Shown here: positions 43,186 to 52,093 of the stretch, piece by piece
How positions within the stretch are numbered: the stretch's first letter is position 1
Layout: the number at the start of each line of letters is the position of its first letter
Assembly (NCBI RefSeq): GCF_003846175.1
Contig: NZ_ML123047.1
Location: 648,304-712,303 of the forward strand
Length of the DNA stretch: 64,000 bases
Direction: 5' to 3'
Source of the DNA: Streptomyces sp. ADI95-17
GTDB taxonomy: Bacteria; Actinomycetota; Actinomycetes; Streptomycetales; Streptomycetaceae
Made by a program: the position numbers and the translations under genes
The notes under the pieces: generated by a model
Told to the model about the DNA's origin: nothing
Database searches by the model: none
Seen by the model: only the letters and a program-made list of their open reading frames with translations

Positions 43186-44019
43186 CTAAGAGCGTCCAAG
43201 TTGCGCCAGAACCTGCTTCGGGCGGTTCGTGATGATCGCCTCGATGCCGAGATCGACGCAGCGTTCGACGTCCTCCGGCTCGTTCACCGTCCAGACGTGC
43301 ACGCGGTGTCCCGCGCGGTGCAGCCGCTCGATGTAGCCGGGGTGATTGCGTACGATCCGCATCCCCGGCCCGGCGATCCGCGCCCCGGCGGGCAGCCGCC
43401 CGTCGCGCAGCCGCGGCGAGACGAACTGCATCAGGTACACGGTGGGCAGCATGGGGGCCGCGACCTGGATGCGGTGCAGCGAGCGCGCCGAGAAGCTCAT
43501 GATGCGTACCGGCGACGGTTCGTCGGCCGAGGGCGCGTCGAGCTCGAAGTGCTTCAGCAGCTGCAACAGCCGCTCCTCGACCTGGCCCGCCCAGCGGGTG
43601 GGGTGCTTGGTCTCGACGGCCAGCTGGAGCGGGCGCCCGGCGGCCCGGGTCTCGACGACGAGTTCGAGCAGCCGCTCCAGGGTCAGTACGGAGGTGAGTT
43701 CCCCCGGCACCGGATCCCAGTCCGGGGACTCCGACTCCTCGCGGTCCTTCCAGGAGCCGAAATCGAGGGCCGCGAGCTCGGCGAGCTCCAGGGCCGAGAC
43801 GGCACCGCGGCCGTTGGAGGTGCGGTTCACCCGGCGGTCGTGCACGCATACGAGGTGGCCGTCGGCGGTGAGCCGTACGTCGCACTCCAGGGCGTCGGCA
43901 CCGTCCTCGATCGCCTTCCGGTACGCGGCGAGGGTGTGCTCGGGGGCGTCGTCGGACGCGCCCCGGTGGGCGATGACCTGGATGGGGCGGTCCGTGGGCT
44001 GCTGTCGTGCGTGGGTCAC
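43186..44019 (-). CDS. Glycerophosphodiester phosphodiesterase (GDPD)
   Basis: 277 aa, GTG 44019. TIM-barrel GDPD signatures: VIAHRGASDDAPEHTLAAY with catalytic His-Arg and metal Glu, DGADALECDVRLTADGHLVCVHD with metal Glu/Asp and catalytic His, LAVETKHP, HVWTVNEPEDV near the C-terminus. Hydrolyses glycerophosphodiesters to glycerol-3-phosphate and alcohol. No signal peptide, so cytosolic. Confidence 0.96.
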   Translation of the reverse strand: MTHARQQPTDRPIQVIAHRGASDDAPEHTLAAYRKAIEDGADALECDVRLTADGHLVCVHDRRVNRTSNGRGAVSALELAELAALDFGSWKDREESESPDWDPVPGELTSVLTLERLLELVVETRAAGRPLQLAVETKHPTRWAGQVEERLLQLLKHFELDAPSADEPSPVRIMSFSARSLHRIQVAAPMLPTVYLMQFVSPRLRDGRLPAGARIAGPGMRIVRNHPGYIERLHRAGHRVHVWTVNEPEDVERCVDLGIEAIITNRPKQVLAQLGRS

Positions 44020-44273
44020 CGCGTCATCGTGTCACCGTCGGGCGACCGCTGTGCCCACGTTGCGCGGCGGAAGCACGTACCCCGGAGTGCGGCCGCGGCG
44101 CACCCTGCGGTGCGTCTTGCACCGGGGGACCGTTTTGACCGATGTAAAGATTGGTGTGCGGATGCACAGGTCCTGCTTACAGTGGCCTGACGTGCCTTGG
44201 GAAAAGCTGTTATGGGACACGTACGCAGCGGATCTCTTGCCGAAATTGATGTGGAACCGAGGAGTAAAAAGCT

Positions 44274-45707
44274 GTGAGCACAGAGAACGAGGACAACGAG
44301 GGCACCGCGGCCGAGGCCGTTCCGTCCGTTCCGTCCGCACCTCCAGTGCCGGCCGACGCTCCTCAGGGGTCGCCCGGGAGCCCGCCCGAGTCTGCCCCCG
44401 CCCCCGTGGCCGAACCGCCCGCCACGCCTCCCCACGCGCCCCACACACCTCCCCCCAACCCCCACGCACCGCAGTCGGCCGCCGACGCCGACTGGCCGCC
44501 CCCGCCCGCCGTGCCCGCGTATGCCTCCCACGGTGCGGGCGCCGGCGGCCCGGTCTGGGGCGCGCCGCCCCAGCCGTACGCCCCCGAAGGCCCGCGCAGA
44601 CGCGGCATGGGCGGCCTCGTGGCGGCGGTGGCGGCCGCGGCGCTGATCGCCGGCGGCATCGGCGGCGCCCTCGGCTACTGGGCGGCCGACCACAACGGCT
44701 CCGGCTCGACCACGGTTTCGGCGTCGGGCAACCCGCAGGACCTCAAGCGCGATCCCGGTACGGTCGCGGGCGTGGCGTCCAAGGCGCTGCCCAGCGTGGT
44801 CACCATCGACGCGCAGGGCGGCGACGGCGAGGGCGGTACGGGCACCGGCTTCGTGTACGACAAGGAGGGCCACATCCTCACGAACAACCACGTGGTCGCC
44901 TCCGCGGCGGACAGCGGCCAGCTCACGGCGACGTTCTCCAACGGCAAGAAGTACGGTGCCGAGGTGGTCGGCCGGGCCAAGGGCTACGACGTCGCCGTGC
45001 TGAAGCTGAAGAACCCGCCGTCGGGGCTCGCCCCGCTGTCCCTCGGAAATTCGGACCAGGTCGCGGTCGGCGATTCCACGATCGCGATCGGCGCCCCGTT
45101 CGGCCTGTCCAACACGGTCACCACGGGCATCATCAGCGCGAAGAACCGCCCGGTCGCCTCCGGTGACGGCTCCGGCGGCAGCAACTCGTACATGAGCGCC
45201 CTGCAGACCGACGCCTCGATCAACCCGGGCAACTCCGGTGGCCCGTTGCTCGATGCGCGCGGTGCGGTCATCGGCATCAACTCCGCGATCCAGTCGACCG
45301 GCAGCAGCGTCGGTCAGACCCAGGCGGGCTCCATCGGCCTCGGCTTCGCGATCCCGATCAACCAGGCGACGAACGTCGCCCAGCAACTGATCAAGACCGG
45401 CAAGCCGGTCTACCCGGTGATCGGCGCCACGGTCGCCATGGACGAGAAGACCGGCGGTGCGGTCATCTCCGACCAGGGAGTGGGCGGCACGGCGGCGGTG
45501 TCGAAGGACGGCCCCGCGGACCGGGCCGGCCTCAAGGCGGGCGATGTCATCACGAAGTTCAACGACACCACGATCGACAGCGGCCCGACCCTGATCGGCG
45601 AGATCTGGACCCACAAGCCCGGCGACCGGGTGACGCTCACCTACACGCGCGACGGCAGGACGGGCACCGCCGAGGTCACCCTCGGGGAGCGCAACGGCGA
45701 CAGCTGA
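44274..45707 (+). CDS. HtrA/DegP-type membrane-anchored serine protease
   Basis: 477 aa, GTG 44274. A long Pro/Ala-rich cytosolic N-terminus (~1-115) and one membrane helix (~120-145, LVAAVAAAALIAGGIGGALGY) lead into a trypsin-like domain with catalytic His206 (NNHVV), Asp239 (GYDVAVLKL) and Ser321 (NPGNSGGP). A C-terminal PDZ domain (~390-475) has GPADRAGLKAGDVITKFN. It degrades or refolds damaged secreted proteins outside the membrane. A strong hairpin terminator follows. Likely induced by secretion stress, by family analogy. Confidence 0.95.
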   Translation: MSTENEDNEGTAAEAVPSVPSAPPVPADAPQGSPGSPPESAPAPVAEPPATPPHAPHTPPPNPHAPQSAADADWPPPPAVPAYASHGAGAGGPVWGAPPQPYAPEGPRRRGMGGLVAAVAAAALIAGGIGGALGYWAADHNGSGSTTVSASGNPQDLKRDPGTVAGVASKALPSVVTIDAQGGDGEGGTGTGFVYDKEGHILTNNHVVASAADSGQLTATFSNGKKYGAEVVGRAKGYDVAVLKLKNPPSGLAPLSLGNSDQVAVGDSTIAIGAPFGLSNTVTTGIISAKNRPVASGDGSGGSNSYMSALQTDASINPGNSGGPLLDARGAVIGINSAIQSTGSSVGQTQAGSIGLGFAIPINQATNVAQQLIKTGKPVYPVIGATVAMDEKTGGAVISDQGVGGTAAVSKDGPADRAGLKAGDVITKFNDTTIDSGPTLIGEIWTHKPGDRVTLTYTRDGRTGTAEVTLGERNGDS

Positions 45708-45726
45708 CCGGCGGCAGCCGACCGGC

Positions 45727-45776
45727 GGCAGCCGACGGACCGCCCTCCCTCCGGGACCGGCGGTCCGTCGGCTGCC
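45727..45776 (+). terminator. Terminator after the HtrA gene
   Basis: Perfect 18-bp stem: GGCAGCCGACGGACCGCC (45727-45744) with GGCGGTCCGTCGGCTGCC (45759-45776), loop of 14, starting 19 bp after the stop. A short GGCGGCAGCCGACC duplication precedes it. Confidence 0.85.
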
Positions 45777-45855
45777 GGTACCTGCCGAGGCACGCACACC
45801 CGGATTCAATGAGCCGGTACGCTGTAGGCGCTCCGTCGCAGGTGGCCGGAGCAGG

Positions 45856-45940
45856 GGTGGGTTGCCCGAGCGGCCTAAGGGAACGGTCTTGAAAACCGTC
45901 GTGGCGCGAGTCACCGTGGGTTCAAATCCCACACCCACCG
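45856..45940 (+). tRNA. tRNA-Ser (TGA)
   Basis: Acceptor GGTGGGT pairs with ACCCACC. Anticodon loop CTTGAAA gives TGA at 45890-45892. Long variable arm with GGCGCGAGTCACC; T-arm GGTTCAAATCC. CCA not encoded. Confidence 0.94.
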
Positions 45941-45948
45941 CAGTGGTT

Positions 45949-45985
45949 GAGAGCCTCCGACCAGCAGCATCGGTCGGAGGCTCTC
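45949..45985 (+). terminator. Terminator after tRNA-Ser(TGA)
   Basis: Perfect 14-bp stem GAGAGCCTCCGACC (45949-45962) with GGTCGGAGGCTCTC (45972-45985), 9-base loop, then CCGTTT. Confidence 0.85.
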
Positions 45986-46588
45986 CCGTTTCGGTGCGGC
46001 TGCGGTGCGGCTGAACCGTTCCACCCCGGCCCGACACCGACGAGACGTGTCCTGCGCCGACGAGACGTGCCCTGCACGGCAATTGGGCCTCGGGCCTCGG
46101 CAAAACGTGACCTACGGGTCTGAAACCGGCCACGGACGGTTCCGGACGGAGTACGGGTGGTCGCGGGCCGCGGGGGCCGTCCGAGGTTTATCCGCGGGAT
46201 GTTCGCTGATCAGGGGCGTAGTCGCGGTGGCCGGGGCGGGCGATCGGGCGGCACGGGTGGATACCAGCCAATTACGTGCCCGGAACTGGCTGAGAGTGAA
46301 GATTTTTGTCGCATGATGTGCCACCACACAGCGCTGCGTACTACTAGATTGTCAAAGCACCACGGGACCGATCATGGTCTGCCCTTCATCGTTCATCAGC
46401 TGTCATTCGACAGCCAGTCACCACGTAGAACCCTGGTGAACACCATGTCCAGGCAGGCTTTCGGTCCGTTCCACCGCGCACGGCCGGGCTGACAGTGCTG
46501 GACGGTCGCGACGTTCGCAGTAGTTCTTGACCTGATCCGGTTGTCCGGAGATCCCCACGTCCCCGGCCGAGAGTATGAGGCACGTTCT
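45986..46588. other. 603-bp intergenic stretch, no gene seen
   Basis: Between the tRNA terminator and the peptide-binding lipoprotein gene. The middle (46290-46440) is AT-richer than its surroundings and may hold the promoter of the lipoprotein gene. No reading frame here has a recognisable product. Confidence 0.45.
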
Positions 46589-48181
46589 GTGAAGGTTCGT
46601 ACGAGGCGGTCGGCCACTCTGATCTCCGGCGGAGTGGCGGTGGTGCTGTTGCTGGCGGGTTGCGGCTCCGAGGACCAGATCTGGCCATTCGAGAGCAAGG
46701 ACACGATGGTCGTCGGCATGTCCGACGACATCCTGGCGACCGATCCGGCCGCGGGGTACGACCCGGGTTCCTGGCTGCTGTTCAACAACGTCTTCCAGTC
46801 GCTGCTGAGTTTCCCGCCCGGGGGTTCCATACCGGTGCCGGAGGCCGCCGATGAGTGCGGCTTCTCGGACGGCAGCAGGACCTACACCTGCACGCTGCGC
46901 GACGGGCTGAAGTTCAGCAACGGCAACAGCCTCACCTCGGCGGACGTCAAGTACTCCTTCGACCGGGCGATCAAGATCAACGACCCGGCCGGCCCCGCAC
47001 CGCTGCTCTCCACCATCTCGTCGATCAGGACCCCGGACGACAAGACCGTCATATTCCGCCTCAAGGTGCCGGACGCGACGTTCCCGAGCAAGATCGCATC
47101 GGGTGCCGGCTCCATCGTGGACCGCCGGGTCTATCCCAAGGACAGTCTGCTCGAAGGCGGCAAGACGGTCGGTTCCGGTCCCTACAAGCTGGATTCCATA
47201 GACAAGTCGAAAGCCGTCTTCTCGGTCTATTCCGGCTATCACGGAACCGCCGAGGTGAAGAACTCCGGCGTGACGATGAAGCTCTTCCAGGGAAACCAGC
47301 AGGCGCTCAAGACGGCTCTGGAGAAGGACGAGGTCGACATCGCGTATCGCGGCCTCACCGCCAAGACGATTGCCGCGCTCGACACTTCGCCGTCTGCGGA
47401 GAAGGACGGCCTCGACGTCGTCCAGGGCAGCAGCGCGGAAGTCCAGCACATGGTCTTCAACGTCAAGGACCCGGTGGTCGGCAAGCTCGCCGTACGCAAG
47501 GCCATCGCCTATCTCGTGGACCGTTACGCCCTGGTCAGCGAGGTCTACCAGTCCACGGCGACACCGCTCTACTCGATCGTCCCGGTCGGCGTCACCGGAC
47601 ACGGCAACTCCTTCTTCAACACGTACGGCGACAGCCCGCAGCCGCAGAAGGCGAAGGACGTCCTGAGGGAGTCCGGCATCACCGACAAGGTGAAGCTCAC
47701 CCTCTGGTCCACGCCGAGCCGTTACGGTCCGGCCACCGACGACGAACTGCAGACCATCGCCGATCAGCTGAACAAGAGCGGGCTGTTCGAGGCCGGGATG
47801 AAGTCCGTCCCGTTCGACCAGTACGAAAAGGGCATCGCCGACGGGAAGTTCGGCATCTACGTCAAGGGCTGGGTGCCCGACTATCCCGACCCTGACAACT
47901 TCACCCAGCCGTTCTTCGGCGACGGGAACGTCCTGTCGAACAATTACGAGAACAGCGACATAACCAAGCAGATCATCCCGCAGACCTCGTCCATGACCGA
48001 CCGCGCGAGCACCCGGTCGTCGTTCATCAAGCTCCAGGACATCGTGGCGCGTCAGTTGCCGCTCCTGCCGCTCTGGCAGGGGAAGCAGTACGCGGTCGCC
48101 AACGAGAACGTCCGGGGTCTGCAGAACTGTCTGGACACGTCCACCGTCTTCCGGTTCTGGGAGCTCAGCACCGCGTCCTGA
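46589..48181 (+). CDS. Peptide/nickel-type ABC transporter substrate-binding lipoprotein
   Basis: 530 aa from GTG 46589. Signal with lipobox LLLAGC (ISGGVAVVLLLAGCGS). SBP family 5 fold: YDPGSWLLFNNVFQSLLSF, YTCTLRDGLKFSNGNSLTSADVKYSFDRA, GSGPYKLDS, VRKAIAYLVDRYALVSEVY, KGWVPDYPDPDNFTQPFFG. Binds oligopeptides or similar ligands outside the membrane. No permease or ATPase genes follow, so it is an orphan receptor that must share a transporter, or acts as a sensor. Confidence 0.94.
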   Translation: MKVRTRRSATLISGGVAVVLLLAGCGSEDQIWPFESKDTMVVGMSDDILATDPAAGYDPGSWLLFNNVFQSLLSFPPGGSIPVPEAADECGFSDGSRTYTCTLRDGLKFSNGNSLTSADVKYSFDRAIKINDPAGPAPLLSTISSIRTPDDKTVIFRLKVPDATFPSKIASGAGSIVDRRVYPKDSLLEGGKTVGSGPYKLDSIDKSKAVFSVYSGYHGTAEVKNSGVTMKLFQGNQQALKTALEKDEVDIAYRGLTAKTIAALDTSPSAEKDGLDVVQGSSAEVQHMVFNVKDPVVGKLAVRKAIAYLVDRYALVSEVYQSTATPLYSIVPVGVTGHGNSFFNTYGDSPQPQKAKDVLRESGITDKVKLTLWSTPSRYGPATDDELQTIADQLNKSGLFEAGMKSVPFDQYEKGIADGKFGIYVKGWVPDYPDPDNFTQPFFGDGNVLSNNYENSDITKQIIPQTSSMTDRASTRSSFIKLQDIVARQLPLLPLWQGKQYAVANENVRGLQNCLDTSTVFRFWELSTAS

Positions 48182-48197
48182 TGCCGAAACAGGCGGG

Positions 48198-49064
48198 TCA
48201 ACACCGGAACAGACGGGCCGCGGACGCGATCGTGGCGCGGGCCTCGCGTTCGGTGAGGCCGGTGCGGACGGCGGCCCGGGTGAGGGCGTCCGCCAGGGCG
48301 TCGCCGTATCCGTGTTCGTAGGCGCGGCAGGCCGCCCAGAAGAGCCGTGTGTTGCGCCCGCCCTCGCATGCCGCGAGGACGAAGCGGACCAGCCCCCTCC
48401 CCCGGTCCGGATCCGGGTTCTCCGCGCTGTGCCGGCGGCGTGCCGGGGGTGTGAGCAGGCGCAGCAGCGCGCGGGGGCAGGGCGCCGGGGGCAGCCCGGC
48501 GGTGCCCGGGGCGAGCCGGTAGCGGCCGTGCCGGGTGGCCGAGCCGGGGCCCACCAGATAGCCGCCGGTGCCCCGGATGTCGATGCCGGGGGCGAGGCGG
48601 CTCGCGGAGTTCGGTACGGGGATGCCGGGCGGGCCGGTCAGCCAGAGGTGCCGTCCGCCACTCGGGGTGAGGACCGTGACGGTCGGCGGGATCGTGAACA
48701 GGTGGTGCAGGGCCAGCTGTCTCAGCGATACGGCGGAGTCGCCGCCGCCCGTGGGGTCGACGTCCAGGTCGATGCCGATGAGGTGGTGCGGCGGGCGGCC
48801 GCAGGCGATGCCGTAGCCGGTGGCCCAGGGGGCGGCGGCGAAGAGGGCCCGCACGGCCGCCGGGTCCGTGGTGGCGTCGTGGACGCCGTGCCCGGGAAGG
48901 CCGCACGCGCCCCGGCAGGCCGGCCGGCGGTCGTCGTTCCGGTGCGGGGAGGGCAGCGCGGGGAGCTTGCGGGCGGTCAGCGGGATGACGGGGAGCCCGC
49001 GCTCGGCGGCGGAGAGCGCATGGGCGAGGGCCAGGGTGGCGGTCTGCCGGTCGGTGATGGCCAT
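48198..49064 (-). CDS. Bifunctional DNA primase/polymerase (Prim-Pol domain) protein
   Basis: 288 aa, ATG 49064. AEP-type Prim-Pol core: ALSAAERGLPVIPL, GYGIACG, catalytic strand HHLIGIDLDVDPT (hDhD), TPSGGRHLWL (active-site His), and GIDIRGTGGYLVGPGS. The C-terminal ~60 residues form a helical domain of the type after Prim-Pol in mobile elements. Only 16 bp separates its stop from the convergent lipoprotein gene. It is a stand-alone copy without helicase or replication partners, and an intact counterpart of the degenerate protein at 39888. Confidence 0.9.
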   Translation of the reverse strand: MAITDRQTATLALAHALSAAERGLPVIPLTARKLPALPSPHRNDDRRPACRGACGLPGHGVHDATTDPAAVRALFAAAPWATGYGIACGRPPHHLIGIDLDVDPTGGGDSAVSLRQLALHHLFTIPPTVTVLTPSGGRHLWLTGPPGIPVPNSASRLAPGIDIRGTGGYLVGPGSATRHGRYRLAPGTAGLPPAPCPRALLRLLTPPARRRHSAENPDPDRGRGLVRFVLAACEGGRNTRLFWAACRAYEHGYGDALADALTRAAVRTGLTEREARATIASAARLFRC

Positions 49065-49354
49065 GACTCTATTTTCGTTCAGGTGTTCGAAAAGAGGAAG
49101 AGGGCGTGGCTGCGGCTGCCCCTCGGCGCCCCGGTGGGCGCGGGCGGTGGGGCGCGGGCGGTGGTGAGTTGGGGCTTTTGCGGCGCGCAGAGGTTTATCG
49201 GCGCGTCCTCACGCCTGCGGGGGAATCGGGTGGCATGGGTGGTTCGGCGGGGATCCGGTGGGCAACTCTGGTGTCGCGACGTCGTGACCAATACCGGGGC
49301 GGTCGGCCAACTGCCTCGGAACAAGCCGTACTTCCGGTTCCTGGAGGAATTGAC

Positions 49355-49666
49355 ATGGCAAGCATCCGTACCGCTCGTGCCCTCGCCGCTGTTGCCGCCC
49401 TGCCCCTTGCCGCCGCGCTCTTCGGTGGTGTGGCCCAGGCCGACAGCGGTTCGTTCGCGAACGACGGATCGAACGCGGCCGTCGCGACGGTCGTCGGCAG
49501 CGGTGTCGGCGGCAACAACTCCGGCAACTCGTCCACGTCCCAGCAGCAGGCCGTCGGTGCCGGGGCGTCGAACCAGAGCAATTCCGCGCAGGTGAACGGC
49601 TCCGGATTCACCGTGGTCGACCAGGACAACGACAACGTCGCGGTGAACTTCACCAACCTCTGGTGA
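49355..49666 (+). CDS. Small secreted Asn/Ser/Gly-rich protein
   Basis: 103 aa, ATG 49355 with GGAGG eight bases upstream. Sec signal peptide (residues 1-29, ARALAAVAALPLAAALFGGVAQA). The mature part has no Cys and is rich in Asn, Ser, Gly and Val (ATVVGSGVGGNNSGNSS, QSNSAQVNGSGF), ending FTVVDQDNDNVAVNFTNLW. The alternation suggests beta structure and possible self-assembly, like but not matching chaplins or rodlins. Single gene; function unknown. The flanking gap 49667-49933 contains only short TGCGGCAATGGC-type repeats (49785-49838). Confidence 0.8.
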   Translation: MASIRTARALAAVAALPLAAALFGGVAQADSGSFANDGSNAAVATVVGSGVGGNNSGNSSTSQQQAVGAGASNQSNSAQVNGSGFTVVDQDNDNVAVNFTNLW

Positions 49667-49933
49667 GCCGTCGCCGGTCATGGGCCGGTCGGGGGGTCGG
49701 ACCAGGGCCGGCAGGACATGCAGCGGTCCGCGTGAGGGTGCTCCGGCACCTTCGCGCGGGCCGTTCCGCTTTGTACGGCAGTGCTGTGCGGCAATGGCAT
49801 GCGGCAATGGCGTACAGCAGCGGCATGCGGCAACGGCGTGCGAGGGGCGTCGCCGACCTTGACAGCGGACACAGACCTGACGGACAGTCAGAAACCCTGA
49901 TCCGTGAGCCCCGTGTCCGGGAGGCAGCCCGCC

Positions 49934-51145
49934 GTGCACCTCGCCCAGACGGAACGCCAGCAGCAGCTGCGCGCCGAACTACGCACGTACTTCCGCGAGG
50001 TGATGCCCGGGAGGGACGCCGGTACCGCCCCGGGGGCCGAGGACCCGGACGAGCAGCGGCGGGTGCTGCGCAGGATCGGCGCCGACGGGATGCTCGGGCT
50101 CGGCTGGCCCGTCGAGTACGGCGGCCAGGGGCGCGGCGCGGACGAGCAGTTCGTCTTCTTCGACGAGGCGTACCGGGCGGGGGCACCCGTCTCGATGGTC
50201 ACCCTCAACACCGTCGGCCCTACGCTGATGAAGTACGGGACCGATGAGCAGAAGGCCTACTTCCTGCCCAGGATCCTCAGTGGCGAGCTGGTCTTCGCCA
50301 TCGGCTACAGCGAGCCGGAGGCCGGTACGGACCTCGCCTCGATGCGCACCAGGGCGGTGCGGGACCGCGGGGACGCCGCCCGTGCGGACGGTGCCGGGGA
50401 CGGCGGCCACTGGGTGATCGACGGGCAGAAGATCTTCACCAGCAACGCCCAGAACGCGGACTGGATCTGGCTCGCCTGCCGTACGGATCCCGAAGCGCCC
50501 AAGCATCAGGGCATCTCGATCATCCTCGTCCCGACCGACTCCCCCGGCTTCTCCTGGACGCCGATCGAGACGGTGGGCGGGCTCACCACGACGGCCACCT
50601 ACTACGACGGGATACGGGTGCCCGCCACCAGCCTGGTGGGTCCGGAGAACGGCGGCTGGGGGCTCATCACCAATCAGCTGAACCATGAACGGGTGGCCCT
50701 CGCCGCGATCGGGATGCAGGCCGAGGACTTCTACGGGGCTGCCCTCGCCCACGCCCGTATCCCCGACCCGGTGACGGGCCGGCGTCCGGCGGACGAGCCG
50801 TGGGTGCGCGGCCGGCTGGCCGAGGCGTACGCCCGGCTCGCGGCGACACGCCTGCTCAACTGGCGTCTGGTGGGGGAGGTCGGGGCGGGTTCACCGGCCC
50901 CGGGCGAGGCGAGCGGCGTGAAGTTCGCGGGGACCGAGAGCGCCGTCGAGGTGTACCGGATGTGCCAGGAGATCACCGGCGAGGCGGGCATGGTGCGGGG
51001 CGGTTCGCCCGGCGCCTTCGGGGACGGGGAGCTGGAGCGGATGAACCGGGCGGCGCAGATCAACACCTTCGGGGGCGGGGTGAGCGAGGTGCAGCGGGAG
51101 ATCGTCGCGACGATGCGGCTCGGCATGAAGCGGGGCCGGCGGTGA
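49934..51145 (+). CDS. Acyl-CoA dehydrogenase (ChsE-like subunit)
   Basis: 403 aa from GTG 49934 (GGGAGG nine bases upstream), giving MHLAQTERQQQLRAEL. ACAD fold: FAIGYSEPEAGTDLASMRT (FAD/acyl site), WVIDGQKIFTSNAQNADW, LNHERVALAAIG, NTFGGGVSEVQREIVATMR. In M. tuberculosis the igr operon has two ACAD genes whose products form one heterotetramer acting on a steroid with a three-carbon side chain. This gene and the one at 52094 occupy the same kind of operon. First gene of the operon. Confidence 0.92.
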   Translation: MHLAQTERQQQLRAELRTYFREVMPGRDAGTAPGAEDPDEQRRVLRRIGADGMLGLGWPVEYGGQGRGADEQFVFFDEAYRAGAPVSMVTLNTVGPTLMKYGTDEQKAYFLPRILSGELVFAIGYSEPEAGTDLASMRTRAVRDRGDAARADGAGDGGHWVIDGQKIFTSNAQNADWIWLACRTDPEAPKHQGISIILVPTDSPGFSWTPIETVGGLTTTATYYDGIRVPATSLVGPENGGWGLITNQLNHERVALAAIGMQAEDFYGAALAHARIPDPVTGRRPADEPWVRGRLAEAYARLAATRLLNWRLVGEVGAGSPAPGEASGVKFAGTESAVEVYRMCQEITGEAGMVRGGSPGAFGDGELERMNRAAQINTFGGGVSEVQREIVATMRLGMKRGRR

Positions 51146-52092
51146 CGGCCGGGACGGGGGCGCCCGAGGACCCGGACGAGCTGTACGGGCGGCTCAAGGA
51201 GTTCGAGGGGCGGGCCGCCGCGACCGCGGGCACCGGCAAGGACCCGGTCAACGAGCCGATGATCAGGCACTGGTGCGAGGCGATGGGGGACACCGACCCC
51301 GCGTACCGCGGTCCGGACGCGGTCGCTCCGCCGACGATGCTCCAGGCGTGGACGATGGGCGGGCTGTCCGGGCACACCGACCGCTCCGCGGCGTACGAGG
51401 AACTCTTCGGCCTGCTCGACGGCGCGGGATACACCTCGGTGGTCGCGACCGACTGCGAGCAGGAGTACCTGCGGCCGCTGCGGCCCGGGGACCGGATCAC
51501 CTTCGACGCGGTCGTCGAATCGGTCTCGGAGCGCAAGACCACCAAGCTCGGGACGGGCTACTTCGTCACCACGCGCATGGACGTCCGGGCGGACGGCGAA
51601 CTTGCCGGGACGCACCGCTTCCGGATCCTCAAGTACACCCCGGCTGCGGCGAAGCGGAAGACCCGCGGAGGCGGCCGGAACCTGCGCCCGAGGCCGGTGA
51701 TCAACCGGGACAACGCCGGCTTCTGGCAGGGCGTCGCCGAGCACCGGCTGCTGATCCAGCGGTGCACCGGGTGCGGCACGCTGCGCTTCCCCTGGCTGCC
51801 CGGCTGCAACGCGTGCGGCTGCCAGGAGTGGGACACGGTCGAGGCGAGCGGCGAGGGCACCGTCTTCAGCCATGTGGTGATGCACCACCCGCCCTTCCCC
51901 GCCTTCGCCGCCGACGGGGCGGGCGGACCGTACGCGGTGGCGCTGATCGAGCTGGCCGAGGGGGTGCGGATGGTCGCCAATGTCATCGGTGTGCCGTACG
52001 ACAAGGTGCGGCCGGGAATGCCGGTGCGATTGGAGTTCCTGCGTACGGAACCCGAGTTGGAGCTTCCGGTCTTCCGGGGAGGCGAGGGCTGA
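51142..52092 (+). CDS. MaoC-like hydratase fused to DUF35/OB-fold (ChsH2-like)
   Basis: 316 aa from GTG 51142 (GTGA overlap). Residues ~1-175 are a hot-dog hydratase-like domain (NEPMIRHWCEAMGDTDPAY, YLRPLRPGDRITFDAVVES). Residues ~185-316 are DUF35: a rubredoxin-type zinc ribbon with four Cys (CTGCGTLRFPWLPGCNACGC) and an OB-fold (EASGEGTVFSHVVMHHP, VPYDKVRPGMPVRLEF). In the mycobacterial enzyme ChsH2 the MaoC part pairs with ChsH1 and the DUF35 part pairs with the Ltp2 aldolase. The same partners lie downstream here. Confidence 0.9.
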   Translation: MTAGTGAPEDPDELYGRLKEFEGRAAATAGTGKDPVNEPMIRHWCEAMGDTDPAYRGPDAVAPPTMLQAWTMGGLSGHTDRSAAYEELFGLLDGAGYTSVVATDCEQEYLRPLRPGDRITFDAVVESVSERKTTKLGTGYFVTTRMDVRADGELAGTHRFRILKYTPAAAKRKTRGGGRNLRPRPVINRDNAGFWQGVAEHRLLIQRCTGCGTLRFPWLPGCNACGCQEWDTVEASGEGTVFSHVVMHHPPFPAFAADGAGGPYAVALIELAEGVRMVANVIGVPYDKVRPGMPVRLEFLRTEPELELPVFRGGEG

Positions 52093-52093
52093 G

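Noticed and set aside
44016..46133. Minus-strand frame of 705 codons over the HtrA gene and tRNA-Ser
   Set aside because: Passes through a tRNA and two perfect terminators; no protein features.
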